A DNA stretch of 64,000 bases from [Clostridium] celerecrescens 18A (GCF_002797975.1 NZ_PGET01000001.1:4514001-4578000), one strand, 5' to 3'; positions 14,993 to 24,005 are shown, counted from the first letter of the stretch. Numbers and translations: made by a program. Notes: a model not told the origin generated them from the letters alone.

Positions 14993-16312
14993 ATGATCGA
15001 TCCGGTGAAACAAAGGCAGCTTGATGAACTGGCAGAGGTGGAACTTGGCCATGAGATCCTGACGAATGCCCGCAATGAACTTTATTTAAGCTTCCGGTAT
15101 CTGGATGTCGCCTTAAACAGCCTTGGGTTTGCGGCTGACTGGACAGGTCAGGGCGTAGGAACGGATGGGTTTGTTATTTATTATCAGCCGGAGCAATTGT
15201 TTTCCATATATAAGAGAAGCAGGACCCTGGTGAACCGGATCTATCTGCATATGCTTTTTCACTGCCTGTTCTGCCATTTGAATGGGAAAGGGGATCGAGA
15301 AAAGGAATACTGGGATCTGGCCTGTGATATCACCATAGAATCTATTTTGGATGGATTCTATGTGAAACCTGTTTACCGGCACCAGACTCCTTACCGCAGG
15401 GAGGTATACGGCCGGCTGGCAGAAAAACGAAAGGTATTTACCGCGGAGGGAATTTATAAAGAGCTTCAGGATATGAGTCTGACCCCGGAACAATATGGGC
15501 GGATGGCAGCAGAATTCTACGTGGACAACCATGACCGGTGGGAAGAGGATGCTCCGCCGGGAGTTCAGATGGAGCGGCAGAATAAATGGCAGAATATCAG
15601 GGAAACCATGCAGACGGAAATGGAGTCATTTGGAGAAAAGAATGAGGATTCATCAAGAAACCTTTTGGAACAGGTGAAGGTTGAAAACCGGGAAAAATAT
15701 AATTACAAGCAGTTTTTAAGAAAGTTTGCGGTGTTAAGGGAGGAAGCAGAGATCGATCCGGATTCCTTTGACCCCGTGTTTTATACTTACGGCATGTCTC
15801 TTTACCGAAATATGCCTCTGATTGAGCCTCTGGAAACAAAGGAGGTTTTTAAAATTGAGGATTTTGTGATCGTGATCGATACATCCATGTCAGTATCCGG
15901 GGATCTGGTACGGCATTTTCTTCAGGAAACCTATGGTGTCCTAGGGGAATCAGAAAGCTATTTCCGGAAGATCAATATCCATATCATTCAGTGTGATGAG
16001 GAAATCCGCTCTGATGTAACCATCACAAGCAGGGAGGAGATGGAAGATTATATGGAGCATTTCACATTATCCGGATTTGGCGGAACGGATTTCCGGCCGG
16101 CTTTCGAGTATGTGGCTGGTCTTTTAAACAAAGGGGTATTTAAGAAGCTCCGGGGCCTTTTGTATTTTACAGACGGAAAAGGGATATATCCGGTGAAAAT
16201 GCCGTCCTATGATACGGCATTTGTCTTTATGGAAGACCAGTATGAGGACATTTCCGTACCAGGCTGGGCCATGAAAGTGATCCTGACAGAAGAGGATCTG
16301 GAAGTAACTTGA
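14993..16312 (+). CDS. VWA-like (DUF2201 family) protein, partner of MoxR ATPase
   Basis: A 439-residue protein. The C-terminal part (from about residue 285) is a von Willebrand A-like domain with the MIDAS motif DTSMSVSGD, a later GGTDFRPAF and TDGKG. The N-terminal part resembles the 'putative metallopeptidase' domain of DUF2201, but the usual HExxH reads HMLFH, so the glutamate is missing and protease activity is unlikely. VWA proteins of this class act with MoxR AAA+ ATPases as metal-dependent chaperone or insertion machines. GAGGGTGG precedes ATG 14993, and the end lies 14 bases before the ATPase start. Confidence 0.8.
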   Translation: MIDPVKQRQLDELAEVELGHEILTNARNELYLSFRYLDVALNSLGFAADWTGQGVGTDGFVIYYQPEQLFSIYKRSRTLVNRIYLHMLFHCLFCHLNGKGDREKEYWDLACDITIESILDGFYVKPVYRHQTPYRREVYGRLAEKRKVFTAEGIYKELQDMSLTPEQYGRMAAEFYVDNHDRWEEDAPPGVQMERQNKWQNIRETMQTEMESFGEKNEDSSRNLLEQVKVENREKYNYKQFLRKFAVLREEAEIDPDSFDPVFYTYGMSLYRNMPLIEPLETKEVFKIEDFVIVIDTSMSVSGDLVRHFLQETYGVLGESESYFRKINIHIIQCDEEIRSDVTITSREEMEDYMEHFTLSGFGGTDFRPAFEYVAGLLNKGVFKKLRGLLYFTDGKGIYPVKMPSYDTAFVFMEDQYEDISVPGWAMKVILTEEDLEVT

Positions 16313-16326
16313 CAGGAGATTTTATT

Positions 16327-17838
16327 ATGAATATTAAACGAGCAAAAGAAGAAATTAAGAATACCATAGAAGCTTATCTGCTAAAGGATGTATATGGTGC
16401 TTACGAGATACCGGCGGTTCATCAAAGACCGGTATTTCTCATGGGACCTCCGGGAGTGGGAAAGACCCAGATCATGGAGCAGGTAGCAAGAGAATGCGGG
16501 ATTGGTCTGGTGGCTTATACCATCACCCATCATACCCGCCAGAGTGCGGTGGGACTTCCCTTTATAAATGAAAAGGAATTCGGCGGGAGCACTTACCGTG
16601 TAACAGAATATACCATGAGCGAGATCGTGGCCTCAATTTACAATAAGATCGAGAGCTCCGGCCTTAAGGAGGGGATCCTTTTTATTGATGAGATCAACTG
16701 TGTGTCCGAAACCCTTGCGCCGACCATGCTCCAGTTTCTCCAGTATAAAACGTTCGGAAACCACAAGATTCCCGAAGGCTGGGTTATCGTGACGGCCGGA
16801 AACCCGCCGGAATATAACAAGTCGGTCAGGGACTTTGATGTGGTGACTTTAGACCGTATCAAGCTTATCCATGTGGAACCGGACTTTGAGGTATGGAAGG
16901 CTTATGCCTATGAGCAGGCCCTGCATCCAGCGGTTATTTCCTATCTGAATGCTAGGACCGAATACTTCTGCCGGATCGAAACAACGGTTGACGGAAAATT
17001 CTTCGCCACCCCCAGGGGCTGGGAGGATTTATCAAAATTTATTGAAATTTATGAGCGCCTGGGCAAAAAAGTGGACCGGGATGTGGTGGGTGAGTATATT
17101 CAGTTTCCTAGGATTTCCAAGGATTTTACCAACTACCTGGATCTATACTATAAGTACAGGGATGATTACCAGATCGATGAGATCTTATCAGGCATTATCA
17201 GGGAGAGCCTGTGCGACAGGCTGAAACGGGCATCTTTTGATGAGAAGCTAAGTGTCATCGGCCTGATGCTATCAAGATTAGGTCAGAGCTTCCGCTCTGT
17301 GTCTGATCAGGGGGATAGAACCGGCCTTCTAATGGAAGAACTTAAAAAAATAAGTCAGGAATCCGAAAAAGATCAGGATACCTCCATGGTGGCCCGTCTT
17401 GCCGAATTAAGGGACCAGTGGAATGGTGATTGGGACAGGAGAAGAAAAGCCGGCCTTTTAAGCAGGAGAGAAGATTATTTACGCCGGGATGTAGAGGCCC
17501 TGCTTCTTCAATATGAGGAAACCCTCCGAATGGAGGGGACCGGGGATGAGGCTGCCTGGGACCGGATACGGGAGATGTTTGAGGAAGAAAACGCCAGATA
17601 TGAAGCGCTTTTGGAAGAGGGTGGAAAATCACTGGAGCATGCATTTGATTTTATGGAAGCCGCATTCGGTGACGGACAGGAAATGGTGGTATTTATAACG
17701 GAATTGAATACCGGGTATCACAGCGTTAAATTTTTAAAAGAATACGACTGTGAACGGTATTATCAATATAATGAACGGCTTTTATTCAAGGACAGGGAAA
17801 GTGATATAAAAGCCAGGATTGATAGTTTAGGAAAATAA
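16327..17838 (+). CDS. MoxR-type AAA+ ATPase
   Basis: A 503-residue ATPase. Walker A is GPPGVGKTQ (near residue 43), Walker B ILFIDEINCV, sensor-1 region VIVTAGNPPEYN, and an arginine-finger region lies in DFDVVTLDRIK. The start is taken at ATG 16327 because AGGAG lies eight bases before it; an in-frame TTG at 16309 would overlap the previous gene. The C-terminal 200 residues are a charged helical extension not seen in short MoxR proteins. It forms a unit with the VWA protein and the LRR protein upstream and probably remodels a protein complex using ATP. Confidence 0.85.
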   Translation: MNIKRAKEEIKNTIEAYLLKDVYGAYEIPAVHQRPVFLMGPPGVGKTQIMEQVARECGIGLVAYTITHHTRQSAVGLPFINEKEFGGSTYRVTEYTMSEIVASIYNKIESSGLKEGILFIDEINCVSETLAPTMLQFLQYKTFGNHKIPEGWVIVTAGNPPEYNKSVRDFDVVTLDRIKLIHVEPDFEVWKAYAYEQALHPAVISYLNARTEYFCRIETTVDGKFFATPRGWEDLSKFIEIYERLGKKVDRDVVGEYIQFPRISKDFTNYLDLYYKYRDDYQIDEILSGIIRESLCDRLKRASFDEKLSVIGLMLSRLGQSFRSVSDQGDRTGLLMEELKKISQESEKDQDTSMVARLAELRDQWNGDWDRRRKAGLLSRREDYLRRDVEALLLQYEETLRMEGTGDEAAWDRIREMFEEENARYEALLEEGGKSLEHAFDFMEAAFGDGQEMVVFITELNTGYHSVKFLKEYDCERYYQYNERLLFKDRESDIKARIDSLGK

Positions 17839-17892
17839 TGTATAAAAACCAAAAAACTACTCCATAATAAAGAAAGAAAAGGAGGTAGTGCC

Positions 17893-18111
17893 ATGGGAAA
17901 TAAAGCATTGAGTTACACTGCTCTGACTATAGCTATTATTGGCGCGGTCAACTGGGGGCTGGTAGGTTTTTTTAACTTCAACCTGGTATCATTTATTTTC
18001 GGCAGCATGACATGGATTACGAGAATCGTGTATGCTCTAGTAGGAATTTGTGGGTTGTACCTGATTACTTTTTATGGCCGTTCCGAGGCTGGAACAGAAG
18101 ATAACAGATAA
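17893..18111 (+). CDS. DUF378 (YuzA-like) membrane protein
   Basis: A 72-residue protein with two membrane helices (residues about 8-28 and 42-62) and the family signature LTIAIIGAVNWGLVGFFNFNLV. AAAGGAGG lies well placed before ATG 17893. DUF378 proteins are widespread in Firmicutes. Their function is not established, though some are stress-induced. It is probably a separate unit, closed by the hairpin that follows. Confidence 0.85.
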   Translation: MGNKALSYTALTIAIIGAVNWGLVGFFNFNLVSFIFGSMTWITRIVYALVGICGLYLITFYGRSEAGTEDNR

Positions 18112-18117
18112 TTTAAA

Positions 18118-18161
18118 GGGCATTACAGCATGAGCGGATCACTTACCATGCGGTAATGCCC
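18118..18161 (+). terminator. Hairpin after the DUF378 gene
   Basis: GGGCATTAC (18118-18126) pairs with GTAATGCCC (18153-18161). There is no T tract after it, so it is an RNA 3' end structure or weak terminator. Confidence 0.5.
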
Positions 18162-18186
18162 TCGCTCGTTAATATAATAACATAAG

Positions 18187-18232
18187 AAAGGTGCTGTAAA
18201 ATGATTATAACGAATCATTTTACAGCACCTTT
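18187..18232. terminator. Perfect 20-bp inverted repeat (bidirectional terminator-like)
   Basis: Twenty bases from 18187 pair perfectly with 18213-18232 around a six-base loop. A further CATAAG/CTTATG pair lies outside. The 5' and 3' ends are A- and T-rich, so it could work in both directions. No gene lies between 18112 and 18402. Confidence 0.6.
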
Positions 18233-18402
18233 ATCTTATGCGTTCCTTTCTGAGAAACAGCTTACGTGAATTCCTTGCTTGCCTGCCCAAAATATGGCCT
18301 TATATGAGTTGTAAGCGAAATAGAATTATGATAGAATTCATATAAATATCACATATCATGATAACCCAAAGTCAAACCAGCATTCATTTACAGGAGGAAC
18401 TT

Positions 18403-18783
18403 ATGTTTTTTATATGCGGCATGAGCCAGGGAAAGAAAATACTCGATTATACAAAAACAGTGATCTGCGGCCTGTGTGGAGGATATGGCAGATACCAGGT
18501 TTTTATGACTTACAGTTATTTCAGTATTTTTTTCATCCCCATCATAAAATGGGACAGACGTTATTATGTTCAAATGTCCTGCTGTAATACCCTTTACGAA
18601 CTGGACTCCGAAAAAGGAAAAAGACTGAATCATAAGGAGTCTGTAGACATTAGTGAGCAGGATCTGACCCTGGTGCAGTCCGGCCACAGGAGTTCAGACT
18701 GGAACCGGAAGCAATGTTCTCACTGCGGGTACGAAACTACAGAGGATTTTGAATATTGTCCTAAATGTGGACAGAGGTTTTAA
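18403..18783 (+). CDS. Zinc-ribbon protein
   Basis: A 126-residue protein from ATG 18403, chosen because AGGAGGAA lies seven bases before it. The C-terminal zinc ribbon is clear (CSHCGYETTEDFEYCPKCGQRF), two Cys-x2-Cys pairs 15 residues apart. Earlier Cys residues (ICGLCGGYG, SCCNTLY) may form a second, irregular metal site. A hydrophobic stretch (YSYFSIFFIPIIKW) resembles the zinc-ribbon plus FIPI-x-KW element of small bacterial proteins of unknown role. No function can be given. Confidence 0.7.
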   Translation: MFFICGMSQGKKILDYTKTVICGLCGGYGRYQVFMTYSYFSIFFIPIIKWDRRYYVQMSCCNTLYELDSEKGKRLNHKESVDISEQDLTLVQSGHRSSDWNRKQCSHCGYETTEDFEYCPKCGQRF

Positions 18784-18839
18784 TACCGTATCACCGTATG
18801 TCTGGTAGGAGACAGAAGCGTAGGTCACCGAATGGTTTC

Positions 18840-19409
18840 TTAAATGATGATATCATCAAGGGCTCTTTTTGGAACGTAATGCACTTGATTCTCATCCCGG
18901 TAATAGCGAATATCCCCGTCCTCTTTTACTGGGACAAGGACTACTTCTTCCTTGGGCTTTCCAAGAGCAAGGACTAAATCTATGGAGTACCGTGATGGAT
19001 CAATGGAGAGAGCTTCTGCCAGATCACTTCTCCGTACATTTCCCAATATGCATCCACCGTATCCTTTTTCCACAGCCCCAAGCATGATGGTCTGTGCAGC
19101 AATTCCATCATCATACAGCTTATTTTTTCCAAGAGACAGATCGCATAGAATGATGATGTAGGCAGATGGGCGTTCCCCCTTTTCAGGACCACCCCAGTCC
19201 GGCAGAGCGCCGGCCCAGCTCAGAGTATCAAATACCTTGGCATTTTCTTCCGGGGTGCTGCACAGCCGGAACTTCAGCGCCTGGGAATTGGCTGTTGAGG
19301 CGGTGAGCCTGGCTAAATCCACCAGCTCTCTTAAATCTTTCGTTGAAACCGCTTCACTCTCATAAAACCGGCGGAAGGTACGGCATTTTAAAACCAGTTC
19401 TTTTAACAT
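18840..19409 (-). CDS. Nitroreductase family protein
   Basis: A 189-residue FMN-dependent nitroreductase-fold protein. The start, CRTFRRFYESEAVSTKDLRELVDLARLTASTANSQ, carries the Arg and Ser/Asn residues that bind FMN phosphate. GAVEKGYGGCILGNVRR and LVLALGKPKEEV are the usual second half. Enzymes of this family use NAD(P)H to reduce nitro compounds, flavins or quinones. It is encoded alone on the minus strand with AGGAGGAA before ATG 19409. The physiological substrate cannot be inferred. Confidence 0.85.
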   Translation of the reverse strand: MLKELVLKCRTFRRFYESEAVSTKDLRELVDLARLTASTANSQALKFRLCSTPEENAKVFDTLSWAGALPDWGGPEKGERPSAYIIILCDLSLGKNKLYDDGIAAQTIMLGAVEKGYGGCILGNVRRSDLAEALSIDPSRYSIDLVLALGKPKEEVVLVPVKEDGDIRYYRDENQVHYVPKRALDDIII

Positions 19410-19517
19410 AGAATATTCCTCCTTTATTGTCTGTATTTTATCCGTTTTCTTATTTTAAAATTATATCAGGTATTAGTCCGTCCTGCAATGGCATGGGGAA
19501 GGAAGGGAGAGATTACG

Positions 19518-19844
19518 ATGAAAACCAGAGCAGAATTGATTACTTATTGCTTAACCTATCCTGATGTTTATGAAGATTACCCTTTTCGTGACCACCAGTG
19601 GGCCGTTATCCGGCACAGAAAAAACAAAAAGGTGTTTGCCTGGATCTATGAACGGGATGGGATAGTCTGTATCAATTTAAAATGTGATCCGGAGTGGGTG
19701 GAGTTTTGGAGAAATGCATTCACCGGCGTACTTCCTGGATATCATTTAAATAAAAAGTATTGGAACACGGTCCTTCTTGACGGGACCGTACCGAAGGAAG
19801 ATATCTGTCGAATGATAGGGGAAAGTTTTGATCTGACCACTTGA
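19518..19844 (+). CDS. MmcQ/YjbR family protein
   Basis: A 108-residue protein from ATG 19518 (GGGAGAGA upstream; the in-frame ATG at 19488 has none). The family core YPDVYEDYPFRDHQWAVIR, KVFAWIYERDGIVCINLKC and PGYHLNKKYWNTVLLDG is clear. The fold resembles a double-stranded DNA-binding domain of the CyaY-like type, and the family is often called MmcQ/YjbR. The molecular function is not established. It is an isolated gene. Confidence 0.85.
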   Translation: MKTRAELITYCLTYPDVYEDYPFRDHQWAVIRHRKNKKVFAWIYERDGIVCINLKCDPEWVEFWRNAFTGVLPGYHLNKKYWNTVLLDGTVPKEDICRMIGESFDLTT

Positions 19845-20185
19845 TTTTCCAGTTTTACCGGAAAAATAGTAGTTAAAATTAACAAAAAAATATTGAACAA
19901 TGAATTATTATTGTTATATTTTCGGAGTGGACAAAATTAAAACTAGTAAAATAAAATAAATTCAAGAGCAAAATTTCATAATTTATTATGAGGTCATCCG
20001 GCTCCAGTTGTAATTAGTTTTTAGATTTTGCCTGTTTTTGGCTGGGAAAAATAGCGAGTTGGAATCATTGACTTTATTTTCTCAAGGTGCTAAACTGAGA
20101 CTCGGTTTCAAGTACATAGGACAACATGGAACCAAGACAGATTTATGTAACAATAAACCTATGTATCGCAAGGAGGAGAATAATT
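19845..20185. other. 341-bp intergenic region, AT-rich
   Basis: No gene is supported. A possible promoter is TTGAAC (19893-19898), 16 bases, TATATT (19915-19920), overlapping a small AACAAT/ATTGTT dyad. It is about 270 bases from the next gene, so the leader would be long. No riboswitch was recognised. Confidence 0.35.
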
Positions 20186-20488
20186 ATGAAATTAACAGCA
20201 AAAAAACTGGTACTTACAGGCGTAGCCGTATTAACAATGGCATCTATCTCTGCATGTGGAAGCACAAAGACTGCAGAAACAACAGCAGCTACTGAAGCTA
20301 CTGTAGAAGCTACAACAGAAGCAGTTACCACAGAGAACGAGACTACAGAAGTTGTAGAAGAATCCGAAACAGAAGATGTTACTTTAGATGAGGCTTCTGA
20401 TGAAGAGAGCAAGGAAGATGCAGCAGCAGATGAAGCAGAAACAGAGTCTGCAGAAGCAGAAGCTGAATCTACAAAAGCAGCAAACTAA
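20186..20488 (+). CDS. Small acidic low-complexity lipoprotein
   Basis: A 100-residue protein with AAGGAGGAG before ATG 20186. Residues 1-24 are a lipoprotein signal peptide ending in the lipobox-like ASISAC. The rest is almost entirely Thr, Glu, Ala, Ser and Val (TEATVEATTEAVTTENETTE and similar), a flexible, strongly acidic tail. No globular domain is present. It may be a wall spacer or cation-binding lipoprotein. The gene is closed by a good terminator. Confidence 0.7.
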   Translation: MKLTAKKLVLTGVAVLTMASISACGSTKTAETTAATEATVEATTEAVTTENETTEVVEESETEDVTLDEASDEESKEDAAADEAETESAEAEAESTKAAN

Positions 20489-20529
20489 TCGGCAGAATTA
20501 CTGATTCGATCAGGAATGCTAAAATTCCG

Positions 20530-20558
20530 GAGCGGGGACAATTGTCCCCGCTCTTTTT
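20530..20558 (+). terminator. Intrinsic terminator
   Basis: GAGCGGGGACA pairs with TGTCCCCGCTC (palindromic centre ATT) and is followed by TTTTT. It ends the acidic lipoprotein gene. Confidence 0.85.
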
Positions 20559-20635
20559 GCGTTCCGCTGCTATGCAGAGTGATGGCAGTTGTGATATAAT
20601 TTTTCCAAATAACCTTAAAAAGGAGGTCTTTTCCA

Positions 20636-21382
20636 ATGAAAATCACCTATATCCATCACAGTGCATTTCTGGCGGAGCTTGAGACAGTAACCCTGCTGTT
20701 TGATTACACAGAGGGTTCTCTGCCCAAAATCAATGATGAGAAACCTCTGCTTGTTTTTGCAAGCCACCGCCACGGGGATCATTATTCTGAAAAAATTCTG
20801 GAGCTTATTAAGAAGCATGAGAAGACCAGATACATCCTATCGGATGATATCCCAAAGGAACGTCTGCTCCAATCGCTTCTTAATGAGATGGTCTTTATGA
20901 AGCCCGGGGAAAAGATCTGCTTTTCTAATTCAGAAGGAAATCTCACAGGCCCCGTCACTGCAGAAGAAAGGGCAGATGCAGAGATTCTGACCCTCCGTTC
21001 CACCGATGAAGGCGTTGCGTTTCTTGTGAAAGCGGAAGGAAAGGTCATCTACCATGCCGGAGATCTAAACAACTGGAGATGGGAAGGGGAGCCGGACAGC
21101 TGGAATGACCAGATGGCAAAGCAGTATTCCGGGGAAGTGGATAAGCTGTCAGATATGCACATAGATGCAGCTTTTCTCCCTTTGGATCCAAGACAGGAGA
21201 AGGCCTTTTTTCTCGGCTTTGACGAATTCATGAGAAAGACCCGGGTAAGCCACGCATTTCCTATGCACTTCTGGGGAGATTTTTCTGTGATCGGCAGGTT
21301 AAAGGATATGGATAATTCCTCGCCTTACCGGGACCGGATCGTGGAGATCCATGAAGACGGGCAATGTTTTGATATCGGGTAG
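20636..21382 (+). CDS. MBL-fold metallo-hydrolase
   Basis: A 248-residue protein of the metallo-beta-lactamase fold. Residues at the start (ITYIHHSAFLAELETVTLLFDY) are the first strands. SHRHGDHY is the metal motif HxHxDH, KVIYHAGDLNNW carries the further His and Asp ligands, and AFPMHFWGD the last His. Proteins of this shape (often called UlaG/YtkL-like) hydrolyse diverse esters or phosphodiesters, and the substrate is unknown. AAAGGAGG precedes ATG 20636. The exporter gene begins 14 bases after the stop, so the genes may be co-transcribed. Confidence 0.85.
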   Translation: MKITYIHHSAFLAELETVTLLFDYTEGSLPKINDEKPLLVFASHRHGDHYSEKILELIKKHEKTRYILSDDIPKERLLQSLLNEMVFMKPGEKICFSNSEGNLTGPVTAEERADAEILTLRSTDEGVAFLVKAEGKVIYHAGDLNNWRWEGEPDSWNDQMAKQYSGEVDKLSDMHIDAAFLPLDPRQEKAFFLGFDEFMRKTRVSHAFPMHFWGDFSVIGRLKDMDNSSPYRDRIVEIHEDGQCFDIG

Positions 21383-21395
21383 GAGATAAGTTTTT

Positions 21396-22208
21396 ATGGA
21401 AAACGAGAAGGAACAGCCAGGGGATCTGACCCCTGAGGAGCAGAGAGAGGTTTTAGAGGCCGCCATGCAGGCAGGGCATATTCTATTGGAAAACGGGGCG
21501 GAGATCTTCCGGGTGGAGGAGACTATGGACCGGATCTGCTGTCACTATGGAATACGGTCCGGGAATTCCTTTGTTTTAAGCAATGGGATTTTCACGACCT
21601 CAGGCAATGAGAGAGAGGAAATATTTGCAAAGGTCCAGCATATTCCGGTAAGCGGAACCCATTTAGACCGGGTAGCGGCGGTAAACCAGCTATCCAGGGA
21701 AATTGAGACAGGCTTATTAAGCCCTGGAGATGTGAGGCACCGGCTGGATCAGATCCGGGTAATGCCGGGAAAACCAAGAACCATGCAGATCCTTGCCTCC
21801 GGCGTTGGAAGTGCCTGCTTCTGTTATTTGTTTGGAGGAACCCTAAGAGACAGTTTATCGGCCTTTGGCTCCGGGATTCTTCTCTATGTATATGTGATTT
21901 TTCTAAGCAGCCCCCATCTCTCAAAGATCGTTGGAAACATCGGGGGAGGAGCCCTGGTCACTTTTTTGTGTACAGTTCTTTATCTGCTTCATTTTGGAGA
22001 GAATTTAAATTTTATGATCATAGGTTCCATTATGCCCTTGATTCCTGGAGTTGCCTTTACCAATGCCATCCGGGATATTGCAGACGGAGACTATATCTCG
22101 GGTTCCGTCCGTATGATTGATGCTCTGCTGGTATTTTTCTGCATCGCTATGGGGGTTGGGATGGTTTTCAGCCTGTTCCACCGGCTGACGGGAGGTGTGC
22201 TTCTATGA
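21396..22208 (+). CDS. Threonine/serine exporter, ThrE N-terminal part (YjjP-like)
   Basis: A 270-residue protein of the ThrE/DUF1212 family. The cytosolic start (AGHILLENGAEIFRVEETMDRIC) and the motif GSIMPLIPGVAFTNAIRDIADGDYISG are family hallmarks. Five membrane helices follow from about residue 120. In many Firmicutes the exporter is split in two genes that form one transporter for threonine, serine or small dicarboxylates. The stop overlaps the next start (ATGA, 22205-22208), as expected for subunits made in equal amounts. Confidence 0.88.
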   Translation: MENEKEQPGDLTPEEQREVLEAAMQAGHILLENGAEIFRVEETMDRICCHYGIRSGNSFVLSNGIFTTSGNEREEIFAKVQHIPVSGTHLDRVAAVNQLSREIETGLLSPGDVRHRLDQIRVMPGKPRTMQILASGVGSACFCYLFGGTLRDSLSAFGSGILLYVYVIFLSSPHLSKIVGNIGGGALVTFLCTVLYLLHFGENLNFMIIGSIMPLIPGVAFTNAIRDIADGDYISGSVRMIDALLVFFCIAMGVGMVFSLFHRLTGGVLL

Positions 22209-22660
22209 GTTTGTTTATGGAAGCCGCCGCTGCGGTTGTTGGTACGGTTGCATTTTCCCTTTTGTTTGGGGTACCCGCCAGGTTTTATCCATACTGCGGG
22301 CTGATCGGAGGAGCAGGCTGGCTGGTCTATGGGGGGCTCATGAATAGGCTGACGGCTCCGTCGGCTGCTTTGGCGGCTACTATTGTGGTGATTTTTCTTT
22401 CCAGAACGTTTGCTGTAAGAAAACGGTGTCCAGTGACTATATTTTTAATATCCGGTATTTTTCCCCTGGTGCCTGGGGCGGGAATATACTGGACGGCTTA
22501 TTATATTGTGACGGATGAACTGGCGCTGGCAGTTCGGACCGGTTTTCTTGCATGTAAGGTGGCGGTTGCCATTGTACTTGGCATTGTATTTGTTTTTGAG
22601 CTGCCCCAGAAATTTTTTACATTTGCTGCAAAGAAACAGGAGGAAGTGGACGATAGATAA
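22205..22660 (+). CDS. Threonine/serine exporter, ThrE C-terminal part (YjjB-like)
   Basis: A 151-residue, four- to five-helix membrane protein. The conserved ISGIFPLVPGAGIYWTAYYIV and TIVVIFLSRTFAVRKRCPVT belong to the ThrE_2/YjjB family. It is the partner subunit of the upstream protein, translated from an overlapping ATGA. The end carries a charged, cytosolic tail (KKQEEVDDR). The downstream dihydroorotase begins 23 bases later, but a functional link is not evident. Confidence 0.88.
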   Translation: MSLFMEAAAAVVGTVAFSLLFGVPARFYPYCGLIGGAGWLVYGGLMNRLTAPSAALAATIVVIFLSRTFAVRKRCPVTIFLISGIFPLVPGAGIYWTAYYIVTDELALAVRTGFLACKVAVAIVLGIVFVFELPQKFFTFAAKKQEEVDDR

Positions 22661-22682
22661 AAGAGAAAGGTAGGAATAGAAG

Positions 22683-23972
22683 ATGATATGGATTAAAAAT
22701 GCGCATGTAGTAGACCCTGGAAATCAGGTGGAAGGAACTATGGATATCTGCATTGCAGATGGGAAAATTGCCGGTATGGGAGAACAGCTTAAGATGGATG
22801 CCCTTCCCGTTTCAAAGGAAGATGTAGTAATCGATGCTTCCGGTTTTATCGTTGCTCCTGGGTTTGTTGATGTCCATGTTCATTTCCGGGATCCTGGTCT
22901 TACTTATAAAGAGGATATACAGACCGGAGCAAGAGCGGCTGCAAAAGGTGGGTTTACAGCTGTTGTTTGTATGGCAAATACAAAGCCTCCCGTGGATAAT
23001 GTGGAAACCCTTCAGTATGTGATGAGGGAAGGGAAGAAAACTGGCATCCACGTGCTGCAGGCGGCAGCTGTATCGAAGGGACTTCTTGGCAGAGAACTGA
23101 CGGATATGGAGGAATTAAAAAACCAGGGGGCAGTGGGATTCACCGATGACGGGATTCCCCTCCTTGATGAGAAGCTGGTAAAGGAAGCGATGGAGCGTGC
23201 GGTAAAGCTTAACGTTCCATTGAGCTTTCACGAGGAAGACCCTGCTTTTATCACAAACAATGGCATCAACCATGGGAAAGTATCCGATCAGCTTGGAATC
23301 TTTGGTTCCCCGGCTTTGGCGGAGGATTGCCTGGTTGCCAGGGACTGTATGATTGCCCTTCACACCGGCGCGGCGGTAGATATCCAGCATATCAGTTCCG
23401 CTGCCTCCGTTAAGATGGTAAAGCTTGCAAAGGAGCTGGGGGCTAAAGTGTATGCGGAGGTGACGCCCCATCATTTCACTCTGACAGAGGAAGCGGTATT
23501 AAAGCATGGGACCCTGGCAAAAATGAATCCGCCCCTTCGGACGGAAGAGGATCGTAAGGCTATAATCCAGGGGCTAAAGGATGAAAGTATTGATATCATT
23601 GCCACGGATCACGCTCCCCACAGTGCCGAGGAAAAGTCAAAGGAACTGACCGAGGCCCCAAGCGGGATCATCGGGCTTGAAACCGCGCTGGGGCTTGGTG
23701 TGACAAACTTAGTCCGGCCCGGACATCTGACCATGATGGAGCTGATGGAAAAGATGAGCTTAAATCCTTCGAAGCTGTACCGGCTGGATTTTGGCTGCAT
23801 AAAGGAGGAATGTACTGCGGATCTGGTGATTTTTGACCCCAATGAGGAATGGACAGTAGGAGAATATGCCTCCAAGTCTTCCAATTCCCCCTTTACAGGA
23901 GAACGATTGTTTGGAAAAGTGAAATATACCATCTGCGGCGGGCGGATCGTTTATCAGGATGAAAAAGACTGA
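22683..23972 (+). CDS. pyrC: Dihydroorotase
   Basis: A 429-residue class I dihydroorotase, which closes N-carbamoyl-aspartate to dihydroorotate in pyrimidine synthesis. Metal and substrate motifs are visible: DVHVHFRDPGLTYKED (HxH plus Arg-Asp), MANTKPPVDN, HEEDPAF, HISSA, VTPHH and ATDHAPHS. Length is normal for the family. It lies apart from other pyr genes in this window, between a ThrE exporter pair and an orphan membrane-anchored protein. AGAAAGG precedes ATG 22683. Confidence 0.95.
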   Translation: MIWIKNAHVVDPGNQVEGTMDICIADGKIAGMGEQLKMDALPVSKEDVVIDASGFIVAPGFVDVHVHFRDPGLTYKEDIQTGARAAAKGGFTAVVCMANTKPPVDNVETLQYVMREGKKTGIHVLQAAAVSKGLLGRELTDMEELKNQGAVGFTDDGIPLLDEKLVKEAMERAVKLNVPLSFHEEDPAFITNNGINHGKVSDQLGIFGSPALAEDCLVARDCMIALHTGAAVDIQHISSAASVKMVKLAKELGAKVYAEVTPHHFTLTEEAVLKHGTLAKMNPPLRTEEDRKAIIQGLKDESIDIIATDHAPHSAEEKSKELTEAPSGIIGLETALGLGVTNLVRPGHLTMMELMEKMSLNPSKLYRLDFGCIKEECTADLVIFDPNEEWTVGEYASKSSNSPFTGERLFGKVKYTICGGRIVYQDEKD

Positions 23973-24005
23973 TTGATGTGAAAGGAAGCAAGAGGGAGTG
24001 AAAAC

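Noticed and set aside
20038..20295. 85-residue open frame overlapping the acidic lipoprotein
   Set aside because: Different frame, no ribosome binding site and no signal; the lipoprotein frame has a perfect site and signal peptide.
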